In this document: positions 12,637-26,100 of the stretch, piece by piece
Layout: the number at the start of each line of letters is the position of its first letter
Numbering within the stretch: the first letter of the stretch is position 1
Assembly: GCA_043228905.1 (NCBI GenBank)
Contig: JBHGNT010000001.1
Coordinates: 5,642,001 to 5,706,000 of the forward strand
Reading direction: 5' to 3'
DNA from: Azolla caroliniana
Taxonomy: Eukaryota > Polypodiophyta
Length of the DNA: 64,000 bases
Position numbers and translations under genes: made by a program
Notes under the pieces: generated by a model
Databases searched by the model: none
What the model saw: the letters and a program-made list of their open reading frames with translations, nothing else
Told to the model about the DNA's origin: nothing

Positions 12637-13728
12637 GTGAAGTGGGCACTCTGTAGAATGTCATGCCAAAGCTCCATCGCTGGCCGCTCCTCTGATTCAG
12701 AAGATGACCAAGGAGATCCCATGGCCAGGATTAGTCTCCATATCCATGAAGACCATGAAGAAGAAGACGATGATGAAGCCTTTGGGAAGCAGCAGGATGA
12801 AACATCACCAGAGCACACAGCAACAGGAATTAGCCCTCCCATGGACACGACTTGTACGCTGGTGTCTTACCAAATAAGATCATCATCATCGTCGTCGTCG
12901 TCGCCACTAGGTAGAGTGGATGCATCAGGAGTAGCAGTAGCAGAAGTTCATGAGAATCCGAGTGTGATTGAGGTGCGTGTGCGGGAGGTGCCGTGTAGAG
13001 GCCTCTCTTTCCAGATCTGGCCTGCAGCTCATGCTCTCTGCTGGTACTTGGACGAGATGGCAGGCGTTGGAAGTAATCCGTGGTCAGGTATGAATAAGGG
13101 TCTCCCAGCCAGCCTAAGTAGAATTGGTGTGACACTACAAAGCAGGGGACCTAGCCCAGGGAAGCGCTTGAGGGTTTTGGAGCTCGGTGCTGGAACAGGA
13201 ATGGTGGGAATTGTATGTGCTGTTTTGGGGGCGCATTGCACGCTCACCGATCTGCCCCATGTCACTCATAACCTTCTGCACAATGCTGCTTTGAATGAAG
13301 AGTCTATCAAGAGGTCTGGCAGAGGTGGATCGATCTCTGTAAAGACGCTGCGATGGGGTGACATGGAGGACATGGCTCATGTCGGCCATGATTTCGATCT
13401 CATTGTTGCATCTGATGTTGTCTATTATGACCACCTATTTGACCCACTCTTTGCCACTCTCAAATGGCTCACGCAACTGCGGGAGCATTATGGTAATGGT
13501 AATGGGAGTGGTGTAGCAGATTGCATAACCAATGATGTGAATGGAGAAGAGGGCAGTGTCCCTGTGGTGCTTCTTGCACATCTGCGCCGATGGAAGAAGG
13601 ATTCCCACTTCTTCAAGAAGGTATCCAAGATCTTTGATGTCACTGTTGTCCACAAGCACCCCCTTGCTGCCAACATGAGAAGGGGGGTTACTGTATACTG
13701 TCTTTCCAGAAAGGTTTCTTCCTCCTAG
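12637..13728 (+). CDS. METTL21-type protein methyltransferase (Methyltransf_16), intronless
   Basis: Class I SAM-dependent methyltransferase of the METTL21/lysine methyltransferase family; the substrate cannot be told from sequence. Single 363-aa ORF. A low-complexity acidic N-terminus (EEDDDEAFG) and a serine run precede the core. The family entry motif is GLSFQIWPAAHALCWYLDE. Motif I follows (VLELGAGTGMVGIVCAVLG, around residues 180-200) with an acidic LTDLPH after beta 2. Then come LRWGD and the post-II segment DFDLIVASDVVYYDHLFDPL. The last strand region is VVLLAHLRRWKKDSHFFKK. In-frame ATGs at 12658 and 12721 are alternative starts; the conserved core does not decide between them. AATAAA at 14028-14033 could serve as its poly(A) signal. 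Confidence 0.88.
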   Translation: MKWALCRMSCQSSIAGRSSDSEDDQGDPMARISLHIHEDHEEEDDDEAFGKQQDETSPEHTATGISPPMDTTCTLVSYQIRSSSSSSSSPLGRVDASGVAVAEVHENPSVIEVRVREVPCRGLSFQIWPAAHALCWYLDEMAGVGSNPWSGMNKGLPASLSRIGVTLQSRGPSPGKRLRVLELGAGTGMVGIVCAVLGAHCTLTDLPHVTHNLLHNAALNEESIKRSGRGGSISVKTLRWGDMEDMAHVGHDFDLIVASDVVYYDHLFDPLFATLKWLTQLREHYGNGNGSGVADCITNDVNGEEGSVPVVLLAHLRRWKKDSHFFKKVSKIFDVTVVHKHPLAANMRRGVTVYCLSRKVSSS

Positions 13729-14280
13729 AGTATTTCATCCTTGGTTGAGGTGAAAACACACATGGAGTTGGAACCAACCTCAGCAATTCTTTAATCTTGT
13801 AAAATGCTTCCAAACATGGGAAAGTGACTTTGCTTGTCATCTATATCTTTCGTTATATGAAAAGCCACACCGCAACATACCATCAGCAAGTGTTTTTTTT
13901 ATTCTGAGGCCTACTCTTGTGAGGATTAAGACGGAGGACAAAGCAGAATACAACCTACTATTTGGCTCTCACCCCTCCATCATGTCCTTGTTTCTTGATG
14001 TCAATATGACAAACTTTGTGATTGAGAAATAAAATGTGCATATGGATAGATGTGTGTGTTCAAGAGAGAGAGAGAGATAGTACTTCTCGCAATTGAGCTA
14101 TACATGCATCTTGTCCTTCATAGGAGTTACCTTAATGATTGCTGGTCTTACAATACCTTAGACAATCTACCTTTCATCCAAGATACTCAATATTGTTATA
14201 GGGACAACAAGGTCTTTTGTATTGTCATGTTGTTTTAAGATGAACACTACCTAGAGAAAGAGAGGGATAGGGGGTGTTTG
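13729..14280. other. 3' flank of methyltransferase gene
   Basis: Putative 3'UTR with an AATAAA at 14028-14033, followed by a short GA run at 14063-14076. No second gene is visible. Confidence 0.45.
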
Positions 14281-15560
14281 TAGGGGCAACAACAATTTAA
14301 CGCATTGATGGGTTTGGGCCCCCACTAATGGTTCCCCAACTTTATCAATAATCTAAGTGGCAGGAAACTTTGGTGATCCTACTAGGGCATGATGACATCC
14401 AATCTTGGATATAAATCTCAACAATGACAAGTTGGAAGGTTGACACAAGGATCCACAAGAGTGTTTGTCCCACATGAAGCACATGATAGAGAAAGATACA
14501 TGCCTATCCATTTAGAACCTACTCGAATAGTTCATTGATTGTGCAAACCGAATGGTACAAGCAAAAAATAGTGTAAGGGGTCTTGTGGAGTAGTTTAAGA
14601 CCATCGTAAATAAGTTATGTTAGATATCGCCACCATATAGGAACTATAGTAAACCCTTGCACATGACGATGCATAAGATTCCTTTTAACATGAGGGAGGA
14701 AGAAACTTATAAAGAGCCCAAAATGTTTTCATCCCAAGAACTTGTGATATTGGAAATGATTGGAATTGCATGTGATTGTGGATGCATAATATATTCTTGA
14801 TCAAGAGCATTCTAATGGGCCTCATCATTATTAGATTATTCAATCAGCCTAACTATATGCTATGGATTAGAGAAAACACCCTAAAAAATAGCATAGTGAC
14901 ATTCGTTAGACAAATTTGATATGAATAAATAATACGAAGATTCAATGTTTGTTATGACTCATTCATAATCAAGGGTGGTTTTTTTTTTTTGATGTCATAC
15001 CTCAAGCCATGAACATTATATGCTCTACTTCAATAGATTCTGCGAAAAAACAAATATTCCCAATCTTGGTTGGCTTTCCAAATGCTCTATATTTCAACTA
15101 CAGTGCAACCAAATGGGCCGTTGGAATCCATTAACAAGATGGTATAAACCATCACAAAGAAGACAATAGAAGAAAATAATATGAATTAGGAACCATAAAG
15201 TCAATTCCACAATTTTGGATGTATTGTAGGTCATAATCAAAACTTTCCCAATTAGTTATTGACTTTGAAGCAATAATTATAATGGAATACCTCAATGAAA
15301 ATGTACATGATTGCAAGCATAAAGTGAATGGATGAGTGTTGTTACAACCAATAGAATTTGCACACGGATGGGCAATTTTCTTTCGTACAAAATTTAGAAC
15401 AATACCATATAATTGCTAAATTTGACGTGCGAGGGCACAATAGATGCATAAGGATGATCTTAAGACAATACATAAGCTTCATTTGGCTACATCCTCTACA
15501 CCAACGATGGAGGTTGTTTCATAACGCTTATTTTGCAATCAATACAATGGGAACTTAAGT
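14280..15560 (+). pseudogene. Degenerate Ty3/Gypsy polyprotein remnant (integrase region)
   Basis: Around 15115-15190 one frame reads ESINKMV, a stop, then TITKKTIEENN. This matches the conserved Gypsy integrase stretch that follows NGQVE (VESTNK..I..KKTIEEN). Upstream, at about 15040, FCEKTNIPN resembles the segment before it. The rest, including a weak hydrophilic stretch at 14650-14760, is broken by stops and shifts. No LTRs could be paired. This is a very old insertion. Confidence 0.55.
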
Positions 15561-16019
15561 GCCTAAATTGGATGATTAAGCCTTGAGCCCTTCCTTAATA
15601 CAAAAGGGGAAGGCTAAGAACTTTGTAAGAGAGATGGGGAAAGAAGAAGGCATTGTCTTGCAAAAGTGAGAAAATGTGTCAACAAAGGAGAAGTCAAAAG
15701 CTAACCATTTGGGTTTTTATCGTATTTGGAGCTTTCGCCTTTGTTCCCCTTTTCACATTATAGGGTTGTAACACACCTATCCTAATATTTACAAGCTCTC
15801 TCTCTCTTTGGTAAAAGCACACAATTATATTAATTGTATGTAAATTCCACTTAGTTACAACACTTCTTAGTCTCCTCTACCTATCATATGCCTATGTGAG
15901 GAGAGGGACGTTCTGTAACGCTACTAAAAAACCTGAATATACATTTGAGGAAATGATCCCCACATGCTCTAACATCCAAAAATTCCACGTGAGAATACCT
16001 TTAACCTTCTTTATATAGG

Positions 16020-16800
16020 CTTTCACCCAATGTCTATTATCAAACAAACATTACACATATTCCAATTGTGTTGTAGACCCCAATAACGTAAAAATTGGAA
16101 CAATATCTCCATCTCATCATTTGATCCATTTTGAACATATTGAGAAAAAACCCATTGTTGAGGTCTCAAACAACAACGGGTTAAAACTTGCCAAATGTCC
16201 GATAAGTACTTCCAAATGGTACACACTATAGGACATTTAATGAACCTATGTGTACTATCCTCCAATGGAACGGTGCAAAAGAATCAAGTGCCAGACCCTA
16301 GTCCTTGTCTCTTTAAGGCCAAACCTAATGGGAGCCTACCAATCATGACTCTCCATATGAATACCTTTGCACGAAATGGTAGATGGGAATGCCAACCATG
16401 TTGTAATATTTTCCACCACCTTGCATCTGACTTATATACATTCGACAACTTCTTTGCTTTAGGAGATAGCCAAGATAATGATGCCATCGCATGATGATAC
16501 AATATATTTGTAGTAACTTGTAACAAGCGTGTACCATCTTGTAACAACCAATCTACCCAAGGTGCAAAATTGGTTTTCAATGGCAAAGATCCTTGCAACA
16601 ATGGTATATCATGTAATTTCTCCCAAATAAATCCATAATCTGGGTCTCTCTCTCTCTCTTCTTTCTTTCTTTCTTTTCTTTCTCTCTCTCATTGCCTTGT
16701 ACCAATGTTGGTATCTCTAGAAAAGATGTCACGAGTAGACACTTTGGCATATAATTGGCACTCATTGGTAAAGCCACGTGTTTCCAATTCCCATACATCT
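16020..16800 (-). pseudogene. LINE (non-LTR) remnant with reverse-transcriptase zinc-binding domain
   Basis: On the minus strand two overlapping frames read HSHLPFRAKVFIWRVMIGRL, then GSGTCFFCTVPLEDSTHRF and IKCPIVCTIWKYLSDIW. This is the zf-RVT domain (W..LP.K.K.F.WR, then CxxC...E...H....C...W) that closes plant LINE ORF2 proteins. A TCTC/TTTC microsatellite near 16640-16690 interrupts the upstream part. There is no intact ORF, and no poly(A) tail or target duplication was identified. Confidence 0.75.
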
Positions 16801-16869
16801 CGGTTATAAAGTATTACTGACTTCATTGCAAAAGGCAAGAGATGAACACATGACCTTTTGGTCTCCATT

Positions 16870-16878
16870 CAACAACAT

Positions 16879-16909
<31 letters not shown>

Positions 16910-17200
16910 CACTTGGGTCTCTAAGGTGCCAACTAACATATGTCCATGCTTGGTCACTCCATTGTTTGCTCTTCTATCCCTAAGAAACAAGCAAGACATG
17001 GGTAAAACATAAGTAACGGGAGAATACATACATACATACATACACACATACATATGCATATGCACATACATACATATATACATGATGCATCCATATCTAT
17101 ATGATATATCTATCTATCTATATATTCACACATATACATACATATAAACGTACATGCATACATACATACATACATACAAATATATTATATATAGATGTGT
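16870..17200. repeat. Cluster of CT and CATA/TATA microsatellites
   Basis: (CT)n at about 16882-16910, (CATA)n at 17027-17075 and 17150-17180, and (ATCT)n near 17105. No gene is visible. The cluster sits just upstream of the putative first exon of the RING gene. Confidence 0.9.
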
Positions 17201-17379
17201 GTTTGCACATTAAAACAAATATGTATGTATATCTTCTTTTTTATTCATTCGTTCTTTTCCTCCTCCTCCTTCTTGTAACAACGCAAATTTAATTATCCCT
17301 CCTCTCCTATTTTTGTTTTCTAACACATCCACCCAACAAACAAAAAGGCTTTTTATTTTATTTCACACCCCAAAACACA

Positions 17380-17410
17380 CAAGACACAAAGAAGCTCTCC
17401 CCTTCCCTTC

Positions 17411-17455
<45 letters not shown>

Positions 17456-17566
17456 ACCTCCGCCCCGTGTCTTTGCCTCTTGCATCCGTTTCCATCGACG
17501 CAGAAGCAGAGGATGAAGACGACGAAGGCGAAGGAGATGAGGTTGATCATGGCGATATAATTCGAG
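17380..17566 (+). other. Putative 5'UTR exon of RING-H2 E3 gene with (CT)n tract
   Basis: A 38-bp (CT)n run at 17415-17452 is followed by a GA-rich segment and a good donor (TTCGAG|GTAGGC at 17566). Transcribed CT tracts are common in plant 5'UTRs. The acceptor at 20247-20248 (TTTTTGACACAG) just before the main exon makes a 2.7-kb leader intron plausible. The link between the two exons is inferred, not seen. Confidence 0.45.
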
Positions 17567-20315
17567 GTAGGCGTTCGTTTTTATTACCCTCAAAATTTCT
17601 ATCTCTTCGAACCATTCTATTCCTTCAAAAACAAATCACCTTTCTTCATTCGATGCCCGCATTGGTTTGTACTCTTATCTTTGTTTTCTTGACGCTGAAA
17701 ATCAGAGTAATGAAGAAGATGGTCTTATTATCGGGCCACTGATGTTTGTCTTTGAAAATATCAAATTTAGTACAATAAATATGCACATCTCCGCTTATGT
17801 GAATGATTTTGGTGCCTCTTATCCCTATCTTTATTCTCAGAATAGATTGAACCTTCGATTTGTCCCACACGATTCTGATTTCCAGTAGGTGTAAATGATA
17901 ATTGATGCCAAAACATCATCCTTGTTCTTTTCCTTGGGCATGAAAGGACGTACGTACGTACATGCACATCCATCCATACACATACACGCACACATATATA
18001 TACAGACATATACGCACATGTTGAGGTTTAATATTTATCATGTGATAGATATATCCTAGAAAATTTTGTGATTTTTGAGGTCTGAAAAATTTCTTTATTA
18101 TCGTGTGAATAAAATCTTTTTGTCCTTAACCACTGTCTCAAACATTTTGTTCAACAAGAAACTCTTTGTAGATAATATAATATCCGAACCATTGGGAAGA
18201 AAAATAATAGATCTAAAAATTTCAGTTGGATTTGACAATTGTTCTACCGTTTCAAGAATCAGATAGTATAATTTACATCTAGAGCATGATAAATTTTCAA
18301 TCCAAAACTTTATGTTTTACATTTCTTAGAAGCGTTCTTTGAACACTCTCTTTAATGCATATTTTTCCTTTTTAAATTTGTTTGGTAAGTTTCGTGTTTG
18401 TGCTTTTTGAATTGATTGGAAACATTGCAAGTGATATGCACGTTCATAATTATTAGCCCCTTCATTATAACTTACTGTATTTTCTTTGGCCTGATTGACC
18501 TGTACAAGGAAGAATAGATAGTGGATCTTTGTCTTGGGTACAATATAATTTGCAAAAAGCACATTGAAAGCTTTCCCTAACAGAAAAGTTGTTTAAGCTT
18601 TAGAAATTCCAGAACTTGATATTATACTTTAAAAATTAGGTAACTTCAAAATAGGAGATTATGTCTGTGGGTACAAGATTGTGCTTTCTGTTGATTCAAC
18701 CTCGAGTTATAACTTGGGAATTCAATTGACTTCTCTGGAACAATCTTCGTCTATCATTGAAATCTCAAAAACCATGTGACAATTTGAGAATCTCAGAGAG
18801 AAAGGTTTTCATCAGATGATATCATTGGAGGCAATGCCTTGCCTGTCTACAATAGTGCTTCTTGAGTTACGAACTGTTGATATAGCTTGTTTTTCAGTTT
18901 TCATTTCTAAGTTCCCAAAACAGAACCCCAATTATAGTAAGACATTGAGAAGTTTCCAAGGATTGACAATATATCTTCTTCGTCACTTGTCAATGACAGA
19001 GCGTATTAATTAAATTATGATTGCACGTAGGCAGTCCTGGGGTTTGCTAGCTAGACTTATGGCATTCACATTGCCTGGTTTTGTATTGTTCCTTTCCCGG
19101 TAAAGTTTTTTCTGTCTTAATCAGTGAATACCTTTATAAAAGGACTCTACTTCTATTTATTCATCACAAGGTTATGTTGTGAGTACTAAGTGTTTTTCTT
19201 GCATCTTCACTTACAGGCAGTCTGCCTTGTGAGGTTCATTTGACTTCTTTGGAAGACTTCCTACATAGTACTTGAGTATTTTTAGTTGCATATTCTATCT
19301 CTCTCCATGGAAATGGAATATGAGGACCAATGGTGCTTGGGTCTGTTGTTGCTAGAACTCAAGAGACACAAGGAGAAGTTGTTGAAGGACAACAATACAA
19401 CTACAGAAGCTCATTGACAAAGAACAATCACCACTTTCTTTATAATGGGCTACAGAAGTGGGCTCCCAACTAGGACATTGAAAAGGGGTCACATTAGATT
19501 GACAATAGCAATTTTTCATGGATGTAGGCCACGCCTCATGAACCAAGATCTCGCCGTCTTTGTCATTGATAGATAAAAGCAAGCAATTATCTCCCATCTT
19601 TGTGGGTGATTCCGTTGCTTTAGAGATCTCTCCATTTTGGATTGACCTAATCAAAGAAAAAAATTACAATCTATCTGACTTAAGAATCATTCATGTATAG
19701 ATAACAGAATTCTTTCGTCACTTTGGTTTTTAGTTACTTGTCTACTTAGTTACATTTATTTTGGTTTGTTGTTCTCAAAGGCTTATAGTATGCAGCCTGA
19801 CAAGGGTTGCAGCTTTATTTATTTATTACCTCTGTTTCATGCGTCTGTATGTCTCCTCCCCATGCCTCTGCATTTTACCTGCACAGACATGCACAAATTT
19901 AAAGAATCAAAACATTGAACTATTGAAAGGAGTATGTATTTGACAAACAGCATACACTTTGATATTTACTGTGCTGCTGTCCTTTTGGAAGAAGTTTTCG
20001 CTTCCGTTGAATGCCACAGCTTTGATTTTATCATTGTTATAGTTGCTGACGGTTTCTGATTGCTTATTCTATGCTTCTTGAGAGGGGCTTTGCATGAAGT
20101 ATGTGTTAACACTGGTTCCTGAATGATCGTTATTGTAATTTGTTCACTTATCGTAGGATGCTTACATGCACTCCTTGCAGTTGATCATTTATTTGTCTGA
20201 TTGAACTCCATTCTCTGGCTATTCTGATGCTTTTACTTTTTGACACAGGCTTATTATACTCAAAATTTTTAAGAACTCTTACTTGAACACCACAAGCATC
20301 TGTACTCGAATAAAG

Positions 20316-23160
20316 ATGGAGAGAGATGAAAATACTAGGACTAGGAGGAGCTTCAGTCTAGTCTCTGAGAATGATACAAGTAATGACAAGTTTCCTGAAG
20401 ATAATTTTGTTATCAGCAGCAATACTTCCCTGAAGCGAATCAGAGTGGATGAAAGTGAGCAGCATCATAATAGAAGTGATGGCAATAGTGCTTTTCGTGG
20501 GCATTTTCATCAGGAGCAAGGTGTATGTGTTCCTCATCAAGGGAAAGATCAAAGTTTGTGGAATAGTATGTTGTTTGATGGGGAACAAAGATCTGGGTTT
20601 AATAAAACATGTATTATTAACAAGAGGGAGTGTGGGCATATTAGCTGTCCAGACCCAGTTAGGCCTTGTGACATGGGCAATGCAGGGAAAATTGGTGAAA
20701 GATCTTTTATGCCCATGTCTATGGGTAACTGCTTTGACTTTCTTCAAACTAATGGAAGTTGCAGCAGCTCATCTATGCCATCCCCGAGTTGGCATAATTC
20801 TGCAGCGTTGATGTCCCCATGTACACGTGCAGATTCCATTATGCAGGCTTCTCACTCAGAGGCACAAAAACAAACTAGCAACTTGTTACGCCCATTGGAA
20901 CAAACTTCAGAACGCAATCGGGGAAAAGCTTCTGTACTGGATGATCATTACATAGAACGAAATAGGTATGAAAGTGTGCACATGGGTAATATGAGTAAAA
21001 ATGCTTTAAATTCTGTCAGTGATGGGATCCCAATTCTGTCATCTCAAATAGAGATCAAGGAACAAAGGCTTTTATGCGATGGTGGTAGCTTAGTAGCTCA
21101 GTCCGAAGGCACTATTCCTGATGAAAGAGAGTATGATCGCAAAAGGAAGTTGTCTGCAACAGGCATTGTCGATGTCTCACTTTTAGAAGACTCACAATCT
21201 ACAGGCTGGAGTATAAGAGAGTCTATGGGAGATGACATTGGATTGAGTCGCCAGATTAGACCACATTCCCAGCCTATTGTAAACCACAGCATTTCAAACA
21301 ATTCAATGATACAAATATGGGATGATTTTTCTGATAATAGAACCAGCTTAAGCCATTCAAACCTTTCTATTGAGCATATGAATAATAGCAATGATATTGC
21401 TTCAACGTCTGGTGTAAATCCTGATGGCATTGCTCCAAATTTACACAATTTTTACTCTAGAGATCCTTCATATACGGAACACAGAATAGCTAACTCTGGC
21501 GCTAATGGTATAAACGGCCAATGTCATGAAACAAGTCTGACATTCTCAAACGTGACCACTTGTGGGATGGTGAATCATTATGATAGGCAGGACATGGGGA
21601 TTCCTACGTTTCTTGTTCGGGAGAGTTCTCCTTCTGTGAATGATGGGAACCGAGCAGATGGTGTGCCAAGTAGGCTTTCCAGAAGTTTAAGAAGACCATT
21701 GCTTGATAATAGTTTCAGAGCTCAGATTCCTAATGGCTCTCCTGTGAGAATGATAAATGCACTGGAAAGTAGAGCACATGGAAATCAATTTCATGAGCGA
21801 GGTGGTTCTCATCATCCTGTACTACCACAGGGTCAGAATTCTGCTGCTATGAATGGAACTGGGACTTCGACGCCTTCACCTGCATCCATGTCCAGCAATT
21901 GTCCAGCTCTTGTTGGCTCAGCTAGATTTCCAAGGACGTCATCAGGTCAGCTCCCGGCTACTCCTGCAGCTTCATTCGCAGATGGGTGCCGTGAAGGTAT
22001 TGTTCCAAGGGCTCGAATCCACAATATCTTTGGACTACCATTTGCCAGTTCACGCATGCCTCCTGGAGATCGACGGCGCCTTATTTCTGAGGTCTTTTAA
22101 CTACTGTTTTGCTAGCTGACTCATCCTCGATCGCCTTCAATTGTTTACTTTCAATAAGATATATGTTCTGTTTTATATGCAAAACTGATCACTAGTGTTC
22201 GTGTTGTCAGATCTTATCTACATTGCAGCACGCTTCTAGAAATGAAGATATAAATTTTGAGGTAAAATTCTTGCTTTACTATCCATTGGCAGTTTCAGAT
22301 GCAGAAATTTACTGTGGAAGAAAGTCCTAACCATAATTTGCTCATTAGATGTCATGGATGTGTAATCTCGAGCCTATTTGAGCACTTTCTAGAGCTTTAA
22401 ATGGGCAGTTTTTGTGTCCTTAAAAATCGATACAGAAAGGCAACCCACAAATGGATGAATTTTGTTCATCTTTGATAATTTCTTTCACTTTTCCTCACTG
22501 TTTCGGGGAAATATATGAACGGTGTTTCATGAATTCTACACAAACATCTGAATCGCTAATTGTGGACTGTGTGGTACGGAAATTATATACAGGAGTTGGT
22601 AATGTTGGATCCATCGTTAATCTATCGAAGTATGGATGTACGTGATGAACACAGTGACTTGCGTTTGGATGTTGACAATATGTCGTATGAGGTAATTGTA
22701 CTAGTGTGCAGTTAGCATTTAGTGTTCTTTGTTCTGTGGATTCTTCTGATAAATTGCCTTCATGTGATAATCCAATTGGTTTTCAAATGCAGGAGTTATT
22801 AGCATTAGGTGAAAGCATTGGTGATGTAAACACTGGATTAAGTAATGAAATGATATGTACATGTTTGAGTGAGAGTAAATACTCCCCACTGGATGCTACA
22901 CTCGCGAGCTTGTCTGCAGACAGCGATGTCAAATGCAGTATTTGCCAGGTGAATATCTAGTGGCCTTAAAGGTTGTATATTTTTGTTATAAAGCAACACT
23001 GATGTAATTGGTTTAAATTTGCCAGGAAGAATTCATGGAGGAAGATGAGGTTGGCCGACTGGATTGTGGTCATGGATATCATACATCTTGTATCAGGCAA
23101 TGGCTCTTGCTGAAGAATTTATGTCCAATATGCAAGGCATCAGCATACACTAAGTGTTGA
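20316..23160 (+). CDS. RING-H2 E3 ubiquitin ligase, MBR1/MBR2-HIP1 family
   Basis: Probable E3 ubiquitin-protein ligase of the plant MBR/HIP1/RHG1A type; in Arabidopsis MBR1 and MBR2 act on MED25 (family knowledge). Exons: 20316-22091, 22211-22261, 22593-22691, 22793-22948, 23026-23160, summing to 2217 nt (738 aa). The long first exon encodes a Ser/Asn-rich, low-complexity region, typical of the family. The conserved C-terminal block is DLRLDVDNMSYEELLALGE, then GDVNTGLSNEMI, then the RING: CSICQEEFMEEDEVGRLDCG, HGYHTSCIRQW and LCPIC, a full C3H2C3 set at about residues 690-730. The start ATG at 20316 (MERDENTRT) is the first in the exon; the frame is open upstream but has no ATG. Substrates are unknown. 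Confidence 0.9.
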
Positions 23161-26100
23161 TATCTTGTGTGTGTGATGTCTTAGCCATCTGTCTACTGTC
23201 ACTACAAATATAAACTGCATTGGGTATTCATGATGGATTATGTTTTGTGCACAATAACACCAAGAAGACTAGAATTATGATGCCGAATTGAATGTTTAGC
23301 CTGTAGGATTCACTCGGGCCAATTTGTGAATAATAACTGATCTTCAACATTACATGAAAGAAATTCCCCTTATGCCCAATTGGGTTCCATATTGTTAATA
23401 TATATATATCTAGCCGACAGGGACATAATAATGACAATCCACTGTTTGTATATAATGAATATACTTAAGCAAAAATAATGTCTAGTAATTTGTGTGTCCA
23501 GTGGAAGTTCAGTGATCATCTATGGATCCCCCCAATAGATTGAAATTTGAGCATAAGCTGTAATGAGAATACATTAATTGACAAAGAGGTGTAAAGTGTA
23601 ATATTATATATAGAATGTTCACTTTGCTGTTTCTTTCAGTGATCAGTTACAAATTCCCCACCTTAAGACATTAAATCAATCAACGATTAGGTGTGAAATG
23701 CAATATTTTATAAAGATGTTTACTTTTCTGTTTCTGCATTTTGGACCAGATATTTTTCTCTCGTTAACATGTAGTTGTCTTTTGAATCTCAAGGCAATAA
23801 AATGTTTTAACTAGGTCTTTGGAAGGATGGCCCTTTTAGCTAACTAAGGAAAGTATTATGCATTTCACACATAGTTCTAGTTCATACACACGCTGTTATT
23901 TTAAACTCTCCTCTATGGTATCGATGGTGATAGATTTTCAACAAGATCTTGCAAATGAGACATTGTGACATTGTTGTAAGTTTTCTCATATAATACAATC
24001 TTGATTGGTCTAAATTTAAATCAAACAAGCTTTTCAGAATACAAAATAGTTTTCTTTCAACTTCTTTCATCATCTTCTTTTTTGTACCTTTCCGTAGTGG
24101 TAAGTAGTTACACTCATTTCCAAGGTTCTAGTATCACACATCTTTTTCTTTTCCATTTTCTTTGGTACTCTGCCCTTTTGGAGTGGTGTGATGGCGAGTG
24201 AACCCTTGTCCTCCTTCCTTGACCTTGTAAGTACATCGTTAGCCTTTTAGGCAAGGTTGCAATACCATGCATAAACTCATAACAATATGCTTATACTTTT
24301 ATGTGGGGAACACTTGACTTCATACGAACAAACTTTTATGCATCCCTTTTTCTCTTCCCTTGTGTTTAAATCCCATTGAACAATGGTTTGTCCTTGAACC
24401 CCTAGAGGGTTGTTCTTCATATGCGCAATATTCTATGTACAATGCTTGGCATGTTTGAGTGTTTCTCAAATTCACTTCCCTTTGATAAGTAGTCAAGTGT
24501 CTTTAATCTACATGATCCGCAAAGGTGTTTTAGTATTGATGATTACATTCTCTCTGATTCGCATCAAATAGCTTGGTTGTTATGTTACCATATCATTTCT
24601 TCATAAATGTTTATTCAAATATTACAAATCTTCTTCATTCGTCATCTGGCATTTAGGTGTCTTTGACTTCTTGTGTGAAAAGCTTTTTGCCCCTATGTAA
24701 ATTCTATCACATTGTTATGTGGTGACTTTTTGATGAACCATACTAGAGGAGAGGGATTTGATTGCCACACACATCCCTTCAAGGTTTTCTAGATTCATCA
24801 ATCATGTTCTCTCTTGGTTATTTAACATACTTGGTGCTATCCACTAAATAAAGCATTGTCTTGGTTAACTCATTACATTCTACCTTGCTTTTAGGGGTCT
24901 CAAATGCTCAGTTGAAAGGTTTTTTGAACCTATAGCCATTCCATCTCGTTGTTATGTAGACTTTTCTATTGCTTACCCCCTTCCCTCTTAGGTTTTCTAG
25001 AATGTTGATCATGTTGTGCTTGTTTTTGTTGCAAATGGTGTTGCCATAGATGGTGATGTAGCCCCAATTGTCTCTCTGACCGTGTAAGAGGAATTTGGTT
25101 TGTTCTTTCCTATGGCCTACATCCTTGGAAAATCTCTTAGGTTTGAACACTTGCATTCTTGTATAGAGGTCTTCATTTTTTTGTACCTGTGTTTTTTGAG
25201 AATTTATTGTTTGGCCAATTTTGTGATTATTTTCTACACATTTCCAATACTAGTCGGGGAAAGCATATAGAATATTATAATATGGTAGTATTGCCCAAGC
25301 TTTTTCTTTAATGCCCCCAAACATTTATAGCACACTTCTAAGGACACTCTCTTTGAAAGGTTTGTAATGTTCTATTTGATCTATGCTCACTATTTATTTC
25401 GTCCATTTTAGTCGACTAAGCTATTGGTTGACTCTTTTGGTTTGTCTACACATCACAACACATAAGTTCAACAACTTATCAAGATTTACTAAGGATATTA
25501 TACTTCCCTATTGTTGTGTACATTTTCAAATGTTTCATGAGCGATGATCTACTTTAACACCTTTTCTTCGTCAAGGTAAATTCCTCTTCTAGAAACCTCA
25601 CACATGATCTCATGAGAGAAAAAGAACCTCATAGAGATAACCATGTGTTCAAAAAACTAATATACACTATTTGATTATTTGACCACATCATTCCTCTGGA
25701 CTTTTGGATGGATCTTCACATCCCACAATCAATATCCAAGAGATATTTGCGACAAGATCCATGTCCCTTTCCAAGCGGATTTTTTAATCTTTGGATGAAA
25801 GGATTTTGAAAACCCATTATGCAAACATCATTTTATATCAAATCTCGGCAATAGACATCAAAAAATTGTCATTAGTTAAGAGGCAATTCAGACTTTTTCT
25901 AGCATGAACTATGTCCAATGTGTCAACTTCCATATGATAGATCCAATGTCAATTATTGTGTATGAGAATTGCCTAATTGGATGATTCCCAAACAATGGGT
26001 GTCATACAAAGTGAATTAACCCTTATGTGGAGTCATGTGGAATTGTGTAGCCATGTGTAGTGTTCATCTTCAATGAACATTTTCGCAAACAAGGATGCAT

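Noticed and set aside
17467-17742. Acidic open frame after the CT tract
   Set aside because: It runs through a good splice donor at 17566 into intron sequence. Its short acidic start may be only leader sequence, and it does not join in an obvious way to the main RING exon.
19352-19654. 100-residue open frame on the minus strand inside the RING-gene leader intron
   Set aside because: No family resemblance, no splice or start context, and it sits in an intron.
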